From assembly GCF_026241095.1 (NCBI RefSeq), contig NZ_JAPFGB010000002.1:303833-367832 (forward strand): 64,000 nt of DNA, read 5' to 3'. This DNA comes from Saccharopolyspora sp. NFXS83. GTDB lineage: Bacteria; Actinomycetota; Actinomycetes; Mycobacteriales; Pseudonocardiaceae. The notes beneath the pieces are model-generated. The model saw nothing but the letters and a program-made list of their open reading frames with translations, was not told the origin of the DNA and ran no database searches. A program made the position numbers and the translations under genes. Positions 16,930-25,579 of this stretch are shown piece after piece (the stretch's first letter is position 1; each line of letters starts with the position of its first letter).

Positions 16930-18486
16930 ATGCAACTGGCCGACTACTTGGACAAGGGCGCCTCCCTGGGCGGCGGCGAGCCCTGCTTGACGACGAACGG
17001 GGAATCACGCGGCTACGCCGAAGTGCAGGAGTCGTCCTGGCGGATCGCCGGGGCGCTGCGCGGTTCCGGGATCGGCGCGGGCGACCGCGTCGCGGTGCTG
17101 TCGGCCAACGACCCCGTCGCGCTCACCTGCGTGTTCGGCATCTCCCGCGCAGGCGCCGTGTGGTGCCCGGTCAACCCGCGCAACGAGGCCGCCGAGAACG
17201 AGCAGCTGCTGGGGATGTTCGGGTGCCGCTGCCTGTTCTTCCAGGCGAAGTTCGCCCCGCTGGTGGAGCGGATCCGCCACGGGCTGCCCGAGCTGACCGC
17301 GCTGGTGTGCCTGGACGGGGAGGTCGACGGCGCCTGGAACTTCGACGAGTGGCTCGCCCGCGCCGACCGGCTGCCGAGTCCCGTCACCCGCGCCGGGGAC
17401 GACCTGTGCGTGCTCGCCGCGACCGGTGGCACGACCGGGCTGCCGAAGGGCGTCCGCCTGACCGGCACGAACGTGGCCACCGCGACGGCGACGACGCTGA
17501 TGAGCTACCCCTTCGGCGACTCGCCCCGGTACCTCGCGCTCGCGCCGCTCACCCATTCCGCCGGGGTGCTCACGTTCCCGATCATGGCGCTCGGCGGTGA
17601 GGTCGTCATCATGCCGACTCCGGATCTCGGCGAGTTCCTGCGGCTCGTGCAGCACCACCGCATCACGCACGCCTTCCTGCCGCCGACGGTGATCTACGGG
17701 CTGCTGGAGCACCCCGACCTGGACGCGACGGACCTGAGTTCGCTGCGCTGCCTCTGGTACGGGGCGGCCCCGATGTCGCCGACGCGGCTGGAGGAGGCGC
17801 TCACCAGGATCGGCCCGGTCCTCGGGCAGCTGTTCGGGCAGACGGAGGCTCCGAACATGATCTCGACGCTCGCCCCGGCCGACCACTTCCGCCCGGACGG
17901 CTCCATCGCCACCGAACGGCTCACCTCGGCGGGCCGTCCGAGCCCGCTGACCCAGGTGGCGGTGATGGGCGAGCAGGGCGCGCTGCTGCCGCGGGGGGAA
18001 CGCGGCGAGGTCGTCGTGCGCGGCCCGCTGGTCATGGACGGCTACCACGAGAACCCGGAGGCCACGGCCGCGGTCAGCGCGCACGGCTGGCACCACACCG
18101 GCGACATCGGCTACCTGGACGCGGAGAACCTCCTCCACATCGTCGACCGGGCCAAGGACATGATCATCACGGGTGGGTTCAACGTGTACTCCGCCGAGGT
18201 GGAGCAGGCGTTGCTGGCGCACCCGGCGGTGCTGGACGCGGCGGTGGTCGGGCTGCCCGACGAGAAGTGGGGCGAGCGGCTGACCGCGGTCGTGCAGCCG
18301 CGCCCGGAGCGCCGGGCGGCACCTGAGGAGCTGACGGCCTTCGTGAAGGAACGGCTGGGTTCGGTGAAAACGCCCAAGCAGATCGAGATCTGGCCCGACC
18401 TCCCGCGATCGAAGATCGGCAAAGTGCTCAAGCCGGAGATCAAGCACCGGCTCGCGGTCGATCCGGGTCCCTCGCCGCGGGGTTAG
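16930..18486 (+). CDS. AMP-dependent acyl-CoA synthetase/ligase
   Basis: The 518-residue enzyme of the ANL superfamily has the P-loop-like motif AATGGTTGLPKGV (about 160-172), a LFGQTEAPN adenine-binding motif, YLDAENLLHIVDRAKDMIITGGFNVYSAEVE around the hinge, and the catalytic lysine in SKIGKVLKPEIKHRL near the end. It activates a carboxylic acid with ATP and transfers it to CoA. The QTEAPN variant (Gln for the usual Tyr-Gly) is common among aryl- or medium-chain acyl ligases but does not define the substrate. It sits in the middle of a TetR-linked operon, 68 bases after the preceding gene and 10 bases before the next. Activation of the pathway's entry acid is its most likely role. Confidence 0.9.
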   Translation: MQLADYLDKGASLGGGEPCLTTNGESRGYAEVQESSWRIAGALRGSGIGAGDRVAVLSANDPVALTCVFGISRAGAVWCPVNPRNEAAENEQLLGMFGCRCLFFQAKFAPLVERIRHGLPELTALVCLDGEVDGAWNFDEWLARADRLPSPVTRAGDDLCVLAATGGTTGLPKGVRLTGTNVATATATTLMSYPFGDSPRYLALAPLTHSAGVLTFPIMALGGEVVIMPTPDLGEFLRLVQHHRITHAFLPPTVIYGLLEHPDLDATDLSSLRCLWYGAAPMSPTRLEEALTRIGPVLGQLFGQTEAPNMISTLAPADHFRPDGSIATERLTSAGRPSPLTQVAVMGEQGALLPRGERGEVVVRGPLVMDGYHENPEATAAVSAHGWHHTGDIGYLDAENLLHIVDRAKDMIITGGFNVYSAEVEQALLAHPAVLDAAVVGLPDEKWGERLTAVVQPRPERRAAPEELTAFVKERLGSVKTPKQIEIWPDLPRSKIGKVLKPEIKHRLAVDPGPSPRG

Positions 18487-18496
18487 ATTGAGCGGT

Positions 18497-19276
18497 ATGA
18501 CCTCCATCGCTGAGAAGGCCACGCGCCTGCAAGAGCTCCACGCGGCGCCGGAACTGCTGCTCGTCGTCAACGTGTGGGATGCGATCACCGCGAAGGTCGT
18601 CGCCGAGACGCCCGGCACCCAGGCGTTGGCGACCCCGAGCCACGGCATCGCCGCCGCCCGCGGCTACCCCGACGGCGAGCGGATCCCCCGCGACGAGATG
18701 ATCGCCGAGGTCGCCCTGATCGTGCGGGCCGCCGGTGACCTGCCGGTCACCGCCGACCTCGAAGCGGGCTACGGCGACCCCGGCGGCACCATCGCCCGCG
18801 CCATCGACGCCGGAGCCGTCGGCGCCAACCTCGAAGACCAGGTGAAGCCCCTCGCCGAGTCGGTGCGGGCGGTCGAATCCGCCGTCGCAGCCGCCGAATC
18901 CGCGGGCATCGACTTCGTCCTCAACGCGCGCACCGACGTGTTCCTCCGAGCCGCCGACCGCGACCCCGACGAGGTCCTCGCCGACGCGATCACCCGCGGG
19001 CGGGCCTACTTGGACGCCGGAGCCTCCAACTTCTTCGTCCCCGGCAAGCTCGACGCCGACCAGGTCACGCGACTGGTCGAAGCGCTCGGCGAGCGCAAGG
19101 TCAACCTCATCGGCATCCCCGGCTCCCTCCCGCTGCGCACCGCGCAGGAACTCGGCGTCTCCCGCGTGTCCTACGGCCCGTGGAGCCAGAACGTCGCCCT
19201 GACCGCGCTGGCCGAGCTCACCGAGGACGTCCACAACGGCGGTGGTATCCCGGCCGGCACCCGCAAGCTGAACTGA
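18497..19276 (+). CDS. Isocitrate lyase/PEP mutase superfamily protein
   Basis: 259 residues from ATG 18497; a TTG three codons earlier is also open. The fold is marked by LLVVNVWDAITAKVV, ATPSHGIAAARGYPDGE, the metal-binding strand VTADLEAGYG and GANLEDQV, and NARTDVFL. The ICL/PEPM family cleaves or forms C-C or C-P bonds next to a carboxylate (oxaloacetate hydrolases, 2-methylisocitrate lyase, carboxyphosphonoenolpyruvate enzymes). The catalytic cysteine loop of true isocitrate lyases (KKCGH) is not seen, so lyase activity of that kind is unlikely. It is the last gene of the operon and is followed by a hairpin. Confidence 0.85.
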   Translation: MTSIAEKATRLQELHAAPELLLVVNVWDAITAKVVAETPGTQALATPSHGIAAARGYPDGERIPRDEMIAEVALIVRAAGDLPVTADLEAGYGDPGGTIARAIDAGAVGANLEDQVKPLAESVRAVESAVAAAESAGIDFVLNARTDVFLRAADRDPDEVLADAITRGRAYLDAGASNFFVPGKLDADQVTRLVEALGERKVNLIGIPGSLPLRTAQELGVSRVSYGPWSQNVALTALAELTEDVHNGGGIPAGTRKLN

Positions 19277-19301
19277 CCACCGGCGCTCTGCCGCGCGCCG
19301 A

Positions 19302-19331
19302 GCGGAACGGAGCTCCTCGGCTCCGTTCCGC
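19302..19331. terminator. Hairpin terminator
   Basis: GCGGAACGGAG (19302-19312) pairs perfectly with CTCCGTTCCGC (19321-19331) over an eight-base loop. It lies between the convergent PEP-mutase-like and S9 peptidase genes and can serve both. Confidence 0.65.
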
Positions 19332-19376
19332 CGTGGCCGACGGGGAAGGCGGCGTGCCGGGTCGAGGCCGCCGCGG

Positions 19377-21263
19377 TCATTCCGCACGGCCTCCCAGGTG
19401 CCGGGCGAGGAAGCGGTCCGCGGCGCGGAACATGGCGATCAGGTTGTCCGGGTTGGTGAACATGTGCCCCTCGTCGTCGAAGACGAGGTAGTCGACGTCG
19501 ACGCCGCGAGCGCGCAGCGCCTCGACGAGGTTGTCGGATTCGGCCTGCACGACGCGGACGTCGTTGGCGCCTTGGACGACCATCAGCGGTGTGCGGATCT
19601 CGTCGACGCGGGTGATCGGCGAGCGTGCGAGCATGTCCGCCTCCTGCGCCGGGTCGGACGGGTCGCCGACGTAGTGGTACCAGTTGTTGATCAAGGCGGG
19701 TTTGGCCATGTCCGGCACCGTCCGCATGAAGTTCGCCAGGCTGGAGATCCCGACGTACTCGACCGCCGCGGCGAACCGGTCCGGCGTGAACGTGACGCCG
19801 ACCAAGGTGGCGTAGCCCCCGTAGGAGCCGCCGAAGATCGCGACCCGGTCCGGGTCGGCGTAGCCCTGCGCCACGGCCCAGTCGACCGCGTCGATCAGGT
19901 CGTCGTGCATGGCACCGGCGAACTCCCCAACCGCGGAGCGCATGTGGTGCTTGCCGAAGCCGGACGAACCGCGGAAGTTCACCTGCAGCACCGCGTACCC
20001 CCGGTTGGCCATCAGCTGCACGCTCTTGTCGAAGCCCCAGGAATCACGGGCCCACGGTCCACCGTGGACGATCAGGACCAGCGGCAACCCCGCGGGCTCG
20101 ATGCCCACGGGCAGCGTCAGGTACGACGGCAGCGGCAGCCCGTCGCGGGCGGGGACCGTCACCGGCGTCATCGGGGCCATCGCGTCCGGATCCAGGTGCG
20201 AGTGGGGCCGGAACAGCAGCCGCCGCTCCCCCGTCTCGTGGTCGTAGAACCAGGTCAACCCCGCGTCGCGGTCGTGGGTGAACGACACGACCCAGCGGCG
20301 GCCGTCCTCGTCGGAGGACACGGCGGCGAGGGTCCCGTCCGACAGCGCCTCCAGGTTCGCCAGCACCTCGGCGAATCCCGGGTCCAGCGCGCGGATCACC
20401 TGGCGCTCGCCCAGGTAGCGCGCGCCCAGCAGCTCACCGGTCCGCCGGTGCCGGATCAGCGGGGAGGGCAGCGCGGCGAAGACGGCGCCGCGGGTGTCGA
20501 GGTCGAACTCGGGGTGCGAGTCGACCTCGGTCTCCTGCCCCGTGGTCAGGTCCAGCCGGACCAGGCGGGTCCGGTCGGTGCCCCGGTTGGACCCGATCCA
20601 GGCCGCGGTCCCGTCCGGGGTTGCTTCGAAGGGGAAGATGCTCATCGGGTGGTCGGCGCCGTCGAAGGTCGCGACGCGGTGCAGCCGCCCGGTCTCGCCG
20701 TCGCGGCGGGACAGCGCGAGGTCGCCGTCGTCCGTCAAGGTCTGGGCGAACAGCCGCCCCTCCCCCGCGTAGAGCCAGCCGAGCACCGGGCCGGGGTTCT
20801 CGGCCAGCGTCGTGAGCTCGCCGGTGGCGATGTCGAGCTCGTGGAGGTCGAATTCGGCGGCGTCGCGGGCGTTGAGCTGCAGCACCGCCTTGCCCGGCCG
20901 CGCGGCGGGGAGCACGAGTCCGATGGCCGCCGCACCGGGGAACGGGGTCAGGTCGACGGCGGGCGCGCCCGGCTCGTCCAGGTCGACGCGGAACACGTGC
21001 CAGTTCTCGTCGCCGTCGTCGTCCTGCAGGTAGAGCAGCCAGCGCGGGTCGTCGGTCCACGCGTAGTGCTGGACGGTCCGGCGCTCGTCGGCGGTCACGC
21101 ATCGCGGCTCGGCGTCGCCGTCGAGGTCCTCGATCCAGACGTTGAGCCGGTTCTTCCACGGCGCCAGGTAGGCGATCCGGGTGCCGTCCGGTGAGATCGA
21201 CGCGCCGGCGCGCTCCGGTGATCGGAAGAAGTCCTCGACGGTGATCCGTTCGGGCAGTGCCAT
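19377..21263 (-). CDS. S9-family prolyl oligopeptidase / acylaminoacyl peptidase-like
   Basis: A 628-residue protein from ATG 21263, preceded by GAGGGGACAG. The first 380 residues form a beta-propeller with repeated blade motifs (for example [16 protein letters not shown] and [21 protein letters not shown]). The C-terminal catalytic domain has [17 protein letters not shown], the nucleophile elbow [11 protein letters not shown] (Ser), an aspartate in [12 protein letters not shown] and histidine in FDDEGHMF, so the triad is complete. It lacks a signal peptide and is therefore cytosolic. Such enzymes trim short peptides or N-acyl amino acids, and some act as esterases on toxic peptides. It is a single gene; the region upstream is decayed DNA. 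Confidence 0.9.
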   Translation of the reverse strand: MALPERITVEDFFRSPERAGASISPDGTRIAYLAPWKNRLNVWIEDLDGDAEPRCVTADERRTVQHYAWTDDPRWLLYLQDDDGDENWHVFRVDLDEPGAPAVDLTPFPGAAAIGLVLPAARPGKAVLQLNARDAAEFDLHELDIATGELTTLAENPGPVLGWLYAGEGRLFAQTLTDDGDLALSRRDGETGRLHRVATFDGADHPMSIFPFEATPDGTAAWIGSNRGTDRTRLVRLDLTTGQETEVDSHPEFDLDTRGAVFAALPSPLIRHRRTGELLGARYLGERQVIRALDPGFAEVLANLEALSDGTLAAVSSDEDGRRWVVSFTHDRDAGLTWFYDHETGERRLLFRPHSHLDPDAMAPMTPVTVPARDGLPLPSYLTLPVGIEPAGLPLVLIVHGGPWARDSWGFDKSVQLMANRGYAVLQVNFRGSSGFGKHHMRSAVGEFAGAMHDDLIDAVDWAVAQGYADPDRVAIFGGSYGGYATLVGVTFTPDRFAAAVEYVGISSLANFMRTVPDMAKPALINNWYHYVGDPSDPAQEADMLARSPITRVDEIRTPLMVVQGANDVRVVQAESDNLVEALRARGVDVDYLVFDDEGHMFTNPDNLIAMFRAADRFLARHLGGRAE

Positions 21264-21582
21264 GGAGCTGTCCCCTCTCGATGTTCGCTGCAGAAGGTCT
21301 GCTGCGAACCAGGAAAGGCCGTGCCGCCACGGCATGCTCAAGCCCCGCGCGCTGTGAGGGGCACCACTGCCCGGCGCACACGTGGGCGCTTCGAAGTCCA
21401 CAAAGGACTTAAGTGCGCCGGGAAGACCGAGCACCGGGTGGCGCAGCCGGCGTTCGGCGCCGCCGAGGAGCTCGGGCCGCACCGGCCAGCCGACGAGTTC
21501 GTCACCGAGCACCTTTCGCGGCGCCCGGCCGATCGAGCGGGCCTGCTCCGGCTTCCGATCGTCCCATGTGGACACTTGTGCT
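21264..21582. other. Non-coding stretch upstream of S9 peptidase
   Basis: I find no supportable gene here. The stretch contains AAGTCCACAAAGGACTT at 21395-21411, an inverted repeat, and a second site of the same GTCC-N5-GGAC form at 21561-21573. It abuts a kinase-like remnant and is probably degraded coding DNA. Confidence 0.35.
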
Positions 21583-21802
21583 GCTTGGAGCGTTCCAGGG
21601 AAGCCTCTCCGCCAGCGATGGCACGGTGATCCCCTTGATCACCGACCTCGCCCGGAGTTCCGGTTCCCGCCAGGTGCGGCAGGAACACCAGCGCACGGTT
21701 CGGGTTCGGCCGGGTGTCCGCCGCGCGCACCGCGTCGTCACCTGACACCGAACGCAACCAATCCACGGCGAGACCGCCGGTGATCAGCGAGCCCAGCGCC
21801 AT
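21583..21802 (-). pseudogene. FGGY-type carbohydrate kinase-like remnant, frameshifted
   Basis: Reading the minus strand from 21802, about 50 residues (MALGSLITGGLAVDWLRSVS, then NPNRALVFLPHLAGTGTP) resemble the region of FGGY sugar kinases where GGL..WLR precedes the conserved LVFLPYLAGERTP. After a frameshift near 21652, the next frame reads ARSVIKGITVPSLAERLPWN, in the place where intact kinases have ARG.F.GLT..H....L.RA. Both flanks degrade into arginine/serine-rich sequence. The identification is by eye from a short piece and could be wrong. Confidence 0.4.
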
Positions 21803-21883
21803 CGCCCCACGCCCGGAACGCCGCCTCGCACGGCTGCGCCGCGAGCAGCGGTACCGCGAAGCCCCCCGCACCGCACTCCGGTA

Positions 21884-22273
21884 CTACTCGTGGTCTCCGT
21901 CGACGTAGGTCCAGGACTTGTCGGCTCGGGCGAAGCGGGAGCGCTCGGTGAGCGAGCCCGCTCGGCCGTGCAGGCGGTAGTGCGCGCGGAAGGTCACGGT
22001 GCCCTCGGTGTCGAACGGTCCGCCGCCGGTGCGGTCGAGGACGTCGAGGCGCACCCAGCGCTGCTCGGGGTCGAGGTCGAGCTCCGCCGGGCGGGTCGAC
22101 GGGTGCCAGGTCTTCAGCAGGTAGTTGGCGTCGCCGACGGCGAACGCCGCGTAGCGCGACCGCATGAGCTGCTCGGCCGTCGCCGCCTTGCGCTCGCCCG
22201 CGTGCACCGGGCCGCAGCAGTTCGCGAACGGCTCACCGAGTCCGCACGGGCATGGGTTCGCACTCACCCGCAC
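21884..22273 (-). CDS. YchJ-family protein with SEC-C zinc motif
   Basis: 129 residues starting MRVSANPCPCGLGEPFANCC, the SEC-C motif (C-x-C-x8-C-C) that binds zinc in the SecA C-terminus and in YchJ/UPF0225 proteins. It is followed by AEQLMRSRYAAFAVGDANYLLKTWHPSTRP and a cystatin/NTF2-like beta sheet (VTFRAHYRLHGRAGSLTERSRF) ending WTYVDGDHE. This is a complete YchJ by length. The function is unknown; a role in metal or redox handling is only suggested for the family. It lies alone between the kinase-like remnant and a broken membrane-protein gene. GTG and ATG alternatives do not change the domain. Confidence 0.9.
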   Translation of the reverse strand: MRVSANPCPCGLGEPFANCCGPVHAGERKAATAEQLMRSRYAAFAVGDANYLLKTWHPSTRPAELDLDPEQRWVRLDVLDRTGGGPFDTEGTVTFRAHYRLHGRAGSLTERSRFARADKSWTYVDGDHE

Positions 22274-22338
22274 AGGCTCTCACCCCGGACACCGGCCGGA
22301 AGCGGCGGCCCCGCCGCTCGACGGGGCCGCCCAGTGCC

Positions 22339-22829
22339 TCACCCGCTGGTGAGCCGGAACAGGATGATGCTCGCCAGCAGCACGATGTACGCGAGCAGCG
22401 TCGGCCCGGCGGGGGCGTAGCGCTCGCCGGTGCTCCTGGCGAACTGACCAGGCCCCACGCCGTGAACGGCAGCGGCAGCAGGAAGAGCAGCAGCTGCGGT
22501 CCGGCCTGTCCCGCGCTCGCCACCACGCCCGCCTGCAACCCGCGCGCCTCGACCTGCAGCACGCTGACGACGGCCAGCGTCCCGCCCGCGCCGGCCGCCG
22601 TCGAGTACAGCTTCTCGCCGGGCAGCGCGAATTCGGCGCGGACGGTCTTCGCGAGGTCTCCCAGTGCAGGTAGCCGAACACGATCGGGACCAGCACCAGC
22701 GCCGTGGGCACCGCCGGCACCGGCCCGCCGAGCGCGATTGCGGCACATGCTCGCGTCGAACCGGTCCCAGCTCGTCTCCAGCAGGCGCGGGAACGGCGAG
22801 AACGCCATGGCCGCGACCGCCACCAGCAC
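22339..22829 (-). pseudogene. Frameshifted membrane-protein gene
   Basis: Hydrophobic segments of one apparent membrane protein are spread over three minus-strand frames: VAVAAMAFSPFPRLLETSWD (near 22829), PTALVLVPIVFGYLHWE (near 22700), then TLAVVSVLQVEARG and PQLLLFLLPLPFTAWGLVSS (about 22600-22450), and finally PTLLAYIVLLASIILFRLTSG before the stop at 22339. At least three frame changes are needed to join them. The order and spacing suggest a single gene of about 160 residues with four spans. Sequencing error is an alternative, since the insert-free flanks look clean. I do not recognise the family. Confidence 0.4.
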
Positions 22830-22864
22830 CGGTGCGAGTCGCGGCGGCGGCCAACGCCACCGCG

Positions 22865-23077
22865 TTCGTGCGCCGCCCGTCCTACGCCGGAATGGTGCTC
22901 GCCGACTTCGGTGTGGTGGTCGTGTTCTTCAACCCGGTCAGCCCGATCCTGTTCGCGGCGCTGATGGTCCCGGCCATCATCTGGCGGATCCTGGTCGAGG
23001 AATCCACCCTGTTGCGGCTCGACGAGTACCCCGCCTACGCGCACGGCCGCCCCCGCCTCGTTCCGGCCGTCCGGTGA
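22865..23077 (+). pseudogene. Isoprenylcysteine carboxyl methyltransferase-like C-terminal fragment
   Basis: About 70 residues match the end of ICMT/PEMT-type membrane methyltransferases: VRRPSYAGMVLADFG, two hydrophobic stretches, RILVEESTLLRLDEYPAYAH and RLVPAVR at the stop. Intact proteins read RHP.Y.G....LG, then RI..EE..L.....Y..Y......LP at these places. The N-terminal spans are missing; upstream in frame is arginine-rich shadow sequence of the broken minus-strand gene. The histidine of RHP is also replaced by arginine. A short expressed peptide cannot be excluded, but catalytic activity is unlikely. Confidence 0.6.
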
Positions 23078-23305
23078 CCCACCGGCACCGAACAGGCGCC
23101 TCTCCCGCAGGAGTCCGGGTCGAATTCCCCCCTCGACCCGGATTCCCGCACGTGACGCGCGGCCCGGCACCGGTCTGCCCCGAGTGGCCTTGCGCACAGT
23201 CGGCGGACGGAACTTGAGCATGCCGCGACGGCACGGCCTCTCCTGAGCACGGCTCCCCCCGCCGACGACGGCCACGACCGGCACGGCGAACGCGGGCGGA
23301 GCCGG

Positions 23306-24718
23306 TTGTCCGCTGAGTCCCCGCGGCACGAGTCCTCCGGCGCGGGACGCCCCCGCTCACCCGTCCGGCTCGTCGTCGCGAGGACCCGTCGCCTGCTGGA
23401 GGATGGTGTGCGTCGCAGTCCGGCGATCTACTTCGCCTCGTACGGATTGTCCTTGCTGGGGCAGGGAATCGCGAGTGCCGTGCTTCCGCTGCTCGTGCTC
23501 GAGCGCACCGGTGACGTGGTCGCGGCCGGGCTGCTCGCCACCGTGTCCACGGCGGCGTCGGCCGGGACCGGACTGGTGTCCGGGCTGGTGGTGGATCGGA
23601 TCGATCGGCGCACCGTGTCGATCGTCGCGGACCTGCTCGCCGCGCTGTCGGTCGCCGCGCTCCCGGTCGTCGAGGCGGTGGTGGGGCTGGACATGACCGG
23701 TTTCCTCGTCCTGGGCGCGATCGGGGCGGTGATCCGCGTGCCGGGCATGACCGCGCGGGAAGCGCTGCTGCCCGCCCTCGCCCGACTCGGCCCCACGACG
23801 GCGGGGAGGCTGGATCGGCTGATCGCCACGCGCGAGACGGTGGGCAACGTCCTGCTGCTGGCCGGTCCCGGGCTCGGCGGGTTGTTCGTCGGGGTGTTCG
23901 GGCTGTCGCCCGCGCTGCTGCTGACGACGGCCGCGACGAGCGTGCTCGCCGCCTGCAGCACGGTCGTGCTCGACCCGCGCGCCGGAGTCGTCCCGCCGCG
24001 GACCGCCGCGGCAGGCTCGCCCGCGCGGCGGGCGGCGGCCGACCTGCTGACCTCGTGGCGGTTCCTGATCGGCGACCCGCTGCTGCGCGGCGCCACCCTC
24101 GTCAGCGCGGTGCTCGTGGCCGTGCTGAGCTCGCTGCAAACGACCCTGATGCCCGCCTACTTCACCGGTGCGGGCCTGCCGGGGCTCACCGGGTTGACGT
24201 TGAGCGCGCTCGCGGCGGGGAGCATCGGCGGATCCGCGCTCTACGCCGTCACCTCCGGGCGGGTGCGGCGCCGCACCTGGTTCGTCGTCGGCATGCTCGG
24301 CACCCTCGCCGGGTTCGCCGCCGTCGGCAGCATGGCCGCACCGTGGATCGTGCTCGGCGGCGCGGTGCTCGTCGGATTCACCAACGCTCCGGTGTCGGCG
24401 GTCCTCGGGGTGCTGACGGTCGAAGCGACCCCGGACGAGATGCGCGGTCGCGTCCTGGGCGCGCAGAACACCATCATGCTCGGCGCGCCCGCGCTCACCA
24501 GCGCCCCGCTGGCGGCGATCGCCGCCTCCGCCGGGCTGCCCGCCGCGGGCGCCGCGCTGGCCGGGCTCGCCGCGATCACCGCCGTCGTCGCGCTCGCCGC
24601 ACCGGCGTTCCGCTCCCTCGACGTCGCACGGGTGGAAAGTCCTCCGGCCGCTCCGCCCCCGGTAGCACTCGCGGGAGTCCCCGTCGCCGACCCGACCCGC
24701 GCGAACGCGGGTCGGTGA
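23306..24718 (+). CDS. MFS transporter (DHA3/enterobactin-exporter-like)
   Basis: Up to 470 residues; TTG 23306 has GGAG four bases upstream, but a GTG at 23408 preceded by GGAGGATG would give a shorter protein starting just before the first span (SPAIYFASYGLSLLGQGIASA). Twelve spans are visible. The loop-2/3 motif VDRIDRRTVSIVADLLAALSV is typical of the DHA3 (EntS/MefA-like) branch, as is EATPDEMRGRVLGAQNTIML in the second half. Members export macrolides or siderophores or are of unknown substrate. No biosynthetic gene is adjacent. The long C-terminal PPAAPPPVALAG tail is low-complexity. Confidence 0.85.
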   Translation: MSAESPRHESSGAGRPRSPVRLVVARTRRLLEDGVRRSPAIYFASYGLSLLGQGIASAVLPLLVLERTGDVVAAGLLATVSTAASAGTGLVSGLVVDRIDRRTVSIVADLLAALSVAALPVVEAVVGLDMTGFLVLGAIGAVIRVPGMTAREALLPALARLGPTTAGRLDRLIATRETVGNVLLLAGPGLGGLFVGVFGLSPALLLTTAATSVLAACSTVVLDPRAGVVPPRTAAAGSPARRAAADLLTSWRFLIGDPLLRGATLVSAVLVAVLSSLQTTLMPAYFTGAGLPGLTGLTLSALAAGSIGGSALYAVTSGRVRRRTWFVVGMLGTLAGFAAVGSMAAPWIVLGGAVLVGFTNAPVSAVLGVLTVEATPDEMRGRVLGAQNTIMLGAPALTSAPLAAIAASAGLPAAGAALAGLAAITAVVALAAPAFRSLDVARVESPPAAPPPVALAGVPVADPTRANAGR

Positions 24719-24798
24719 CGGGGCGGCATTCCCGCTGACGAGTCCTCGCAGAAACGCTGCAGACCGGTGGCTCATCAGCGGCAGAGCGGCTGGGTCCG

Positions 24799-25380
24799 CT
24801 ACGCAGGCCGTTCCGCACGGGCCTCCGCAGCGGTGAGGCGGCGGATGGCGTCGAGGGTGCGTCCGCGGTCGAGGCCCCCGGAGCCGAGGGCCCGGTGGAT
24901 CGTCAATCCCTCGATGAGCGCGTCGATCTCGCGCGCGATGTCGGGGTCGAAGTGCCGCCCCAACGCTTCCTCGCTGCGGCGCATCCACTCGCTGATCAGT
25001 TCGCGGTAGGCGGGTTCGCGGGCCGCCAGGGCGTAGAGCTCGTGGGTGAGCACGACGTCGTCGCGGGTGGTGAACACGTCCGCGTGGATGATGTCGACCA
25101 CGGCCAGCCGCGCTTCGTCGATGCCGTGGGCCGCCGCCAAGCGGGCTTCGAACCGGTCGATCACCGCGCCGGTGAACCGGGAGAACGCTTCGCGCAGCAG
25201 CTCGTCCATGCTGGCGAAGTGGTAGGTCATCGAACCGAGCGGCACGTCGGCGCGGGTGGCGACCTTCCGGTGCGAGGTGCCCGCGACGCCTTCGTCGGCG
25301 ATGAGTCCCAGCACCGCGTCGATGATGCGCGCCCGCCGTTCCGGGTCGAACCGGCGTGGCCTCGGCGTTTCCCCCGTCAC
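24799..25380 (-). CDS. TetR-family transcriptional regulator
   Basis: A 193-residue regulator from GTG 25380. The HTH is RARIIDAVLGLIADEGVAGTSHRKVATRADVPLGSMTYHFASMDELLREAF (about 12-62), of the sub-type with SMTYHF where most have S.YYHF. The C-terminal domain is TetR_C-like. It is divergent from an MFS transporter and arabinosyltransferase operon, with two palindromic sites in the 200-base spacer, and is therefore the likely repressor of both directions. Open sequence extends upstream but becomes a shadow of the transporter gene, so the GTG was chosen. Confidence 0.88.
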   Translation of the reverse strand: MTGETPRPRRFDPERRARIIDAVLGLIADEGVAGTSHRKVATRADVPLGSMTYHFASMDELLREAFSRFTGAVIDRFEARLAAAHGIDEARLAVVDIIHADVFTTRDDVVLTHELYALAAREPAYRELISEWMRRSEEALGRHFDPDIAREIDALIEGLTIHRALGSGGLDRGRTLDAIRRLTAAEARAERPA

Positions 25381-25480
25381 CCCAGCAGACGTTAGACGAC
25401 TCGGATAGCCCCGCCCTGTCCGGGTCCCGCACGGCGGGGCGTTCCGGCGGGGGTCGGTCGACGCACCCCACCCCCGCGTT

Positions 25481-25516
25481 GCGTACGGTCGTACGCATCT
25501 CCTGTACGGTCGTGCA
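25481..25516. promoter_or_regulatory. Tandem TetR operators
   Basis: GCGTACGGTCGTACGC (25481-25496) is a perfect inverted repeat (GCGTACG, two bases, CGTACGC). TGTACGGTCGTGCA (25503-25516) is the same site with one mismatch. Their centres are 21 bases apart, two helical turns, which fits cooperative binding of two dimers. Confidence 0.65.
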
Positions 25517-25579
25517 CATCGCCGTCCGGGAGCTCCGCGGGCGCACGAACCCGCCTCACCGCGCTTCGCCGAGGGAACC

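Noticed and set aside
24719-24798. tRNA-like sequence (GCGGCAGAGCGGCTGGGT) near the TetR stop
   Set aside because: No cloverleaf, anticodon arm or TTC loop could be formed.
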